NCBI GenBank assembly: GCA_030762175.1
Contig: CM060831.1
Coordinates: 75,927,001-75,991,000, forward strand
Length of the DNA stretch: 64,000 bases
Direction: 5' to 3'
Origin: Metallyticus violacea
Lineage: Eukaryota > Arthropoda > Insecta > Mantodea > Metallyticidae
Of this stretch, positions 58,648-64,000 are shown one piece after another (position 1 is the first letter of the stretch; each line of letters begins with the position of its first letter). The notes under the pieces were generated by a model. That model had not been told where the DNA came from. It did not search any database and saw only the letters and a list, made by a program, of their open reading frames with translations. A program made the position numbers and the translations under genes.

Positions 58648-59919
58648 AACACCTTTGATTAATGTTCCAATTTTCAATGAACATCTTCCAAATTTTTTTT
58701 TCGGGCCGCAATCTGATATTTCTGAGACGCAGGTAGCGTTCCATCATATGACGAAAGATAGTCGAGCTTCCATATGAGGTGGAAGAATCACAAAAGGTGA
58801 TCTGAAAATCGTTATGTTGCTGGCAGAGCTTAAATAAAAAGCATGCCTTTAGTAAAATTTCAAAGGCCTCATTTGAACTTGCATATGGCTGCTCTTAGTT
58901 ATTGAAAGATATGGACGTGACGGAAATACGATATCATATATCCAGCAGGATTACAAAAGCTTACCATTTCAGCGGAAACGTGAGTTAGCACCTATCACGG
59001 GATTTAAAAAGAAACGGGAACGAAAGTCCAATGTATTTACAAGGAATTTTATTCACTTCCATTTTCATAGAGAGATATCTATGACACCTTCACATATAAA
59101 TTACATAAGCCTTATTTCTCTGCGGCAAAATAATTAAAGTTATATATTTCTCTCAATTGTGTGCAATAACCATGTTTCCAACTTCACAGAAGTCACAGAG
59201 AGAACTGGAAAAGCCAGAACTTCTCTCTCCACAGTGAACGGAACGAGGAAAAGGGGCAGAAATTAATTTCTTGTAAAATATTTGTTACGGCTTCTTTGCC
59301 TTCTCTGAAGGTAACATCTGAAAGAGAAATCAAAGTGGTGCTTAATTAACTAAATTATGGCTGCAGTTGTAGCTGAAGAATTCACTAAATACATTGAAGC
59401 GCTGGCTTTGGTGGTTTGTAAATTAATCATAAAAATAAAAAGAGCAAATATGTCAAAGAAGACAATAGAATTCTGCACTTTCTATAACATTAAAAGTTTG
59501 TTAAAAACAATTGAGGTAAGCAAAATCTATAGAGAAAAGCGTAATTGCTACAGAAAAACAGGTAAAAGAGGGAGAGAAAAAGCGGAGAGTGGGAGACGGT
59601 TGCAAAGCTAATATTTCTCTTGTGATTTCTTATTAACAACATTGCGTAAAAAGCATGTTCTATTTGGAGCAAGAACTTATTGATTAAAAAGCACCTTACA
59701 AAAAGTAAATAGAAGCGGCGAAAATAATAAACAACCTAACTCAATATGTATAAGCAAAATGTTGACAAAATAAATTATTCTGATTAACAGATGTGATGGT
59801 TTTTTTTTTTTTTTTTTTTTTGCAGAAAATTATCAATTATTGCACAAGAATTAAGCCTCCCAAATTCCATTTCTTATTAAAAATTAGGTCTGGAAGTATT
59901 ATTATCACCACCAATCAAC
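58648..59919. other. AT-rich stretch, no gene seen
   Basis: An 84-codon plus frame at 59357-59611 is lysine-rich with no motif. A poly-T run lies near 59800-59820. Confidence 0.35.
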
Positions 59920-60234
59920 AAAATTCCAAAAAAGGGCATATTAGGTTTCAAGATTGAGTTACCAAAATATTTGTTTAACTTCCTAGATGAATGCACCGCA
60001 TCTGAATATGAGCCTGGTAAACCATCACAAAAAAGACATGCAAAAACTTCTCTACCTTCTAATTTCTTGTGCTCAAAATTGTAATGCACTCCCTGAAATT
60101 TCCTCACTAGCAACAAAAAATCGCTTAAGAATGCCAGGCTATGAAGTCAATTCCGCAAGAACGTGTGCAACATGCAAAGTTTATCTGTGTGTGCTGAAAG
60201 AAGAACATTGCTTAAAATTTTTACATCAACTCTA
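59920..60234 (+). pseudogene. piggyBac-derived transposase C-terminus (cysteine-rich end), tentative
   Basis: One frame gives LPKYLFNFLDECTASEYEPG, then KPSQKRHAKTSLPSNF. A shifted frame gives ALPEISSLATKNRLRMPGYE and ARTCATCKVYLCVLKEEHC, then LKFLHQL. Cys-x2-Cys-x4-(L)Cys...Cys...H spacing is that of the C-terminal finger of several piggyBac-like proteins (C-x-K-C-x-V-x-L-C ... C-F-x-x-F/Y-H). It is not the same lineage as the copy at 5528. The catalytic region is absent. Assignment rests on the finger pattern only. Confidence 0.45.
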
Positions 60235-60699
60235 ATCATAAGTGAATTGTCATTCAAGTTAGTAGTTTTTGTTCACTATTTTAAATTACTTTAATGTGAT
60301 TATGTTCAATCTAGATTTAATAATGGTACTTCTTTTAGTTTTTGTGAATGTGAATGCAATTTTCCTCTAAGCAGATAGTTAAATACATATTTCACAAATA
60401 AGTGTGTTACTCTATTAACATGATATTTTGTGCCCAAGTATCACTAATTTGCGTTGTTGAGGATCCGATTTTTACCATGGAGATCAAAGGTTTCCCATAG
60501 GGGACACTAAATTTTGGACGGTAGCAAATTTTAAAAACTAAAAAGCATTTTCCGCTTCTTTTGCTGTCGTTTAGAAAAAAATTCTCAACATAAGATAACA
60601 GAATTTAAAACTCAACGTTATTCTCAGATCTGAGGAAGATAAACAGCCGCTCTGGCCTCTGCTTTAATACTAGACCCATGGGCAGCATTATGATTCCAG

Positions 60700-60700
<1 letters not shown>
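60235..60700. other. No gene recognised
   Basis: No motif seen. Confidence 0.35.

Positions 60701-60749
<49 letters not shown>
60701..60749. repeat. AAT microsatellite
   Basis: Sixteen uninterrupted AAT units. It lies at the 3' side of the minus-strand LINE and may have grown from its tail. Confidence 0.97.
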
Positions 60750-61257
60750 GTTTATTCACCATTGTAGTTACACTAATTACAGCCGGCTTTGTCAAAAGAA
60801 AAAAGGAGAAAGAGGCTTAAAGTATATGGATGAAGAGAGTAACAGTTTATTTACATTATATACATTGTAACTTTTGTTATTTCATATTACTCTTATTTTC
60901 TACTTCAAATTCTTATATGCTGTAGAAAGGATGTTTAATTAACCATTTATATAATCTCTCTTTGAATAGCTGAATATTTACAGCACTTTATTCTAAAGGA
61001 AGAGAATCGAAAAGTTTTATTTCTGTTATTTTGTAATATCCACAGGTCCTCTGCAACCTATGATATGGCATATCTACTCTGTTTCTGTTACGTGTGTTAT
61101 ATGTGTGTATTTCACCCCTTACGTTATAAATTTGCAAATTCTCTTAAATATGTACCAAAACATCATAAATATTTAAATTAATAACTGTAAGAATTTCTAG
61201 ATCTACAAATAGTGGCTTACAAAGTTCACTTTTCTTAGAGTTTGTTAATATTCTAAT

Positions 61258-61260
<3 letters not shown>
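60750..61260 (-). pseudogene. Non-LTR retrotransposon ORF2 C-terminus (5'-truncated)
   Basis: The minus strand reads VIRILTNSKKSELCKPLFVD, then LEILTVINLNIYDVLVHIKE, HTYNTRNRNRVDMPYHRLQR, IKLFDSLPLE and HPFYSI-stop-EFE. This is the typical end of an ORF2 where RT thumb sequences run into H-x-Y-N-T-R-x-x and the short F-Y-S-x-x-E-F tail. The 3' end leads into the AAT repeat. Stops are few, which suggests modest age. The 5' end stops sharply at the poly-T/A tract, as expected for a truncated insertion. Confidence 0.75.

Positions 61261-61290
<30 letters not shown>
61261..61290. repeat. Poly-T (poly-A on the minus strand), 30 bases
   Basis: Separates two LINE fragments that lie in the same orientation. 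It makes a poly-lysine stretch in the antisense frame. Confidence 0.95.
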
Positions 61291-61291
<1 letters not shown>

Positions 61292-61292
<1 letters not shown>

Positions 61293-61680
61293 CTATTGGT
61301 GTGATGCGAAATGCACTAGATACGCGAGTTTTTGTAGGTTGGCAAATTTCCTGCGCCTTTATCCACCACACCAGAACTCCACGTGTTATTAGTGGTCTCC
61401 CCACAGCAATATGCAGTCAATGACACATACTTAATTTGAGACCCTATTATATCCAAGCATTCGTTTGCTTACCATGAATAAATACTTTGCTTTGTATGTA
61501 CCATTGTCAAGGTGAGCGTTCCAAGGCAGTCTCTGGTCAAGATTATTCCAAGATAACTTTTCACTTTTGGGATAATATACACCGATAGACAGCCGGGATT
61601 CATGTTCTCTCTTTTTATTGTGGATAGAGTAAAATAATTTTGGTTTGGTCACTTGTATTTTTATGTTATATCTCACTTCA
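61292..61680 (-). pseudogene. Non-LTR retrotransposon ORF2, RT thumb to RNase H linker
   Basis: The minus strand reads KLSWNNLDQRLPWNAHLDNG and KAKYLFMVSKRMLGYN, then after a frameshift SMCH-stop-LHIAVGRPLITR and GVLVWWIKAQ. These match the Y-L-G-V-x-L-D-x-x-L-x-W-x-x-H and R-P-x-I-x-Y-G-A-x-V-W-W blocks of Jockey/R1/I-type LINEs. It ends in SSAFRITPIA, before the poly-A tract. It is a different LINE clade from the fragment at 60750. Confidence 0.75.
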
Positions 61681-62670
61681 CATAGAGCTGAAATTGTTGT
61701 AAAGAACCGTTACCTGTGTGTAAAATATGGGAACCGACACGCGGTTACAATACTACAGTAGCTATTAACACTAGGGCACGAAGGGTGCTGCACAGTTTCC
61801 TAGCTTCACAAACAGATGTCGTTCCTGTGATATAGAGCCAACCCCCTCCCTCCCTAATTACACACCACTTCATTATATTACAGCTTGCTAATTACCACAC
61901 CGTCCGCTAAGCACTGTCTTTCCCTAATGACCCCAGCAACAGTTAAAGTTATTGAGATTACAATTATTTCTGCCTTTGCAGAATTGAAAGCGTTGGAACA
62001 TGCCATGCATAGCAAATATAAGGGAAGGGAGACCTCTGTCACGTGACCGTCCTACAGAGTGACTCGAAACGTTTGTTGCTAACGACGTAATTCACTGAAA
62101 TCCCTTGTAATAAGCGTTGATTAGGGTCACTGGGGAAAACTCGGGAAAGGGGGGGGCGACGCTATTAATGATGTATAGATTGATTCGATTATTGACAGGT
62201 ACTGTTTCAAATTGATGAGCTTGATTTTCATTTACTTACTTCCTAGGTAACAACACTGTAAATGTTCATTGTTACTTTTGAAAGTATGAGGACTAAATAA
62301 TTCACTAATAACTTGTGGGACCGTACACAACACACGTATTAATACTTTGCACCGTATTTGCATGAATTTCCGTGTTTGCGATGGCCCTTTTTGTCCTTAT
62401 CTATTTAATCCACTCACTGATCATATCTGATGCTTGAAATGCTATCATTTTAACCTTAATCGAGATAGCATACCGCCATGGACTAACCATATAATGCATT
62501 TAGTTTTTTACATAATACCTTGCTACAGTTGTAGTAATGTCTTTAATAAAAATGTTGAAACTGATAGCACTGGACGACCCCATGACACGTTCAGATATCT
62601 CTCATAGATAAGCGCAATGAAATTAATGGAATTGCAGGTAACGAATGTACTAGTACATCTATTAGCTATC
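61681..62670. other. No gene recognised
   Basis: A short G-run lies near 62150. No motif seen. Confidence 0.35.
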
Positions 62671-62946
62671 GCCACGGGTGGCGTAGGTGATTGAGGCGCG
62701 GATTCGTGAGCTAAAGGTCTGAGGTTCGATTCCCCAACATGATCGTCCTCCCTGAATGAGGTTTTTCCAGGTTTATCTCAGTCCTCATAAATGGCAAATG
62801 CCCGGGAGGTATCCTAAACTTTGGCGGAATGCTTCCATCCTTTACAAAAATCCCTTCCGAATTAATTATTTCACCTCATGTATCATCAGTGTTCTAAGCC
62901 TGTGTTGCCTCAGTAGTTGTAACGGGCGTTAAAAACTGTCTAAAAA
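62671..62946 (+). repeat. SINE family 2 copy, full length, probable TSD
   Basis: The head is GCCACGGGTGGCGTAGGTGA, with B box GGTTCGATTCCCC. The body has CCTCCCTGAATGAGGTTTTT and the 3' end AACGGGCGTTAAAAACTG. The flanks ATCTATTAGCTA and ATCCATCAGCTA match at 10 of 12 and may be an old duplication. Confidence 0.9.
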
Positions 62947-63299
62947 TCCATCAGCTAAAATATATGTTTATGATAAGTTTTAAATTATATATGTTTTCTT
63001 TACCCCCCCAAAATACATATATTTAAAAACATCTTTTAGATAAATTGTATAGCAATATGAGAAGCAGTAACACGAATAAAATACACAATATATTACTAAT
63101 GTAAAATAGGAACGTTCCGCGAATACGAATAAAGGATGTAATTCATAAAGACAGGCACTAGAATCATGGTCATCTGTTATTGATATATTTTTAATGTTTT
63201 ATTTATTGTCGCTTTGACTCCATTGGCTTCTCGCAACGTTTTTAGATTGGAACGTGAATGCTGTAATCATGAATGGAATGGAAATGAATTAATGAAGGC
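62947..63299. other. AT-rich stretch, no gene seen
   Basis: No motif seen. Confidence 0.35.
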
Positions 63300-63475
63300 G
63301 AAAATGAGCTCGGAATCCTTGGCGCCTTAAAGCTAACTTCGCATTCACCTTCTCAGGGTAAGGAAAAATTCTGAAAACAAAAAACCCCTATCCAGCCAGC
63401 TTGTCCTGGCCGTAAATCGAAACCAGGACCTACGCATTAGAAGTCACAAATGCACCACTAGACAAAGGTGTGATA
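63300..63475 (-). repeat. tRNA-like head of a further SINE type (tentative)
   Basis: The minus strand reads TTTGTCTAGTGGTGCATTTG (A box region), then GTCCTGGTTTCGATTTACGG (B box) closed by CCAGGAC, about 45 bases apart. The following stretch toward 63300 may be its body. No other copy was found in the window. Confidence 0.45.
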
Positions 63476-64000
63476 TTTATGTTCTGTTAATTTCCTGATC
63501 CTAGGTACAGAAATAATATGATATTTTTGAGACATATGAACCTTTTTAATAAAGCCCCTAGAAATTCACCTTTCCTTTTTTATCTCAATTGTTAAGTACG
63601 ATTAAGACAAGAAACAGAGGTTTTTGTACTATACTGTGTAATAGTTCATAATATATATTTTATAAGCCCAATCATATTTTGTGCATTGTAATTAGTAGTA
63701 GAAATATTATGTATATTCGTGTTTCATGAGATGTAACCTTTATGTGTAAATTGTATGTAATCAAAAGGAAAGTTCTCTGGTGTAGCTGCTTACGTGAGCC
63801 CGAAATGCCAAGAAAGAAATAAAACCGCTATATAATGGGAAAAAGTAAGCCCAAGGGGACAAGTGTTATGCCATTTTTACTTTGAGAAGTTTAATGAACA
63901 CCAGGCCTTTTAAATTTATTTGGGAAATGACCCCGCTAGCCGGTTTACAGTTAACTTTAAACTAACCAATGTAAATAAATATTTAAACTTCCAAATAGTA
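63476..64000. other. AT-rich stretch, no gene seen
   Basis: No motif seen. Confidence 0.35.

Noticed and set aside
61144..61404. Protein with poly-lysine stretch
   Set aside because: The lysine run is the A30 tract between two different LINE fragments.

Overview
The window looks like repeat-rich, gene-poor DNA from a large arthropod genome, most likely an insect. The evidence is AT-rich background, no bacterial-type operons, no long intact reading frame, many tRNA-derived SINEs with poly-A tails and 11-13 bp target-site duplications, decayed insect-type DNA transposons (several Tc1/mariner lineages, piggyBac, PIF/Harbinger, hAT) and broken non-LTR retrotransposons. A cockroach or termite-like genome would fit, but the sequence alone does not prove this.

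No complete host gene can be supported. Two short stretches could be host exons: a THAP-type first exon with a donor-like site (29202-29270) and a Tudor-like exon between splice-like sites (55975-56073). Almost everything else recognisable is mobile DNA.

Layout. 1-3 kb: a GC-rich island abuts a PIF/Harbinger transposase remnant, with a MADF gene remnant convergent to it. 4.9-8.0 kb: a nested composite, in which a mariner/IS630-type element is interrupted at a TTAA by a piggyBac element and also by a SINE. 8.0-9.8 kb: a direct repeat, one copy of which holds an internally deleted mariner with its TA duplication. 9.8-19.3 kb: pieces of a DUF7869-like ORF, a reverse transcriptase, a foldback palindrome, a hAT transposase and an unnamed repeat. 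20.1-21.0 and 39.9-40.9 kb: two copies of an unnamed 0.9-1.0 kb repeat with promoter-like features. 22 kb: LINE 3' end and a microsatellite. 27.4-28.3 kb: mariner split by a SINE. 30.4-31.9 kb: a 67-bp minisatellite of 18.9 units, interrupted once by a SINE. 32.6-34.3 kb: a mariner fragment, a LINE RNase H fragment and another mariner with terminal repeats, end to end. 35.8-36.4 kb: two SINEs as an inverted pair. 38-50.7 kb: more SINEs and mariner/Tc1 remnants. 52-58.7 kb: SINEs and a near full-length broken mariner. 59.9-61.7 kb: a piggyBac-like C-terminus and two adjoining LINE fragments. 62.7-63.5 kb: a SINE and a tRNA-like head.

The retrotransposon remnants are the kind that supply enzymes to mobilise SINEs, and the DNA transposons once carried their own transposases. 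Every transposase or RT ORF seen here is broken, so none should be active. The value of the window lies in nested insertions, duplications and two paralogous repeats that date events relative to each other.
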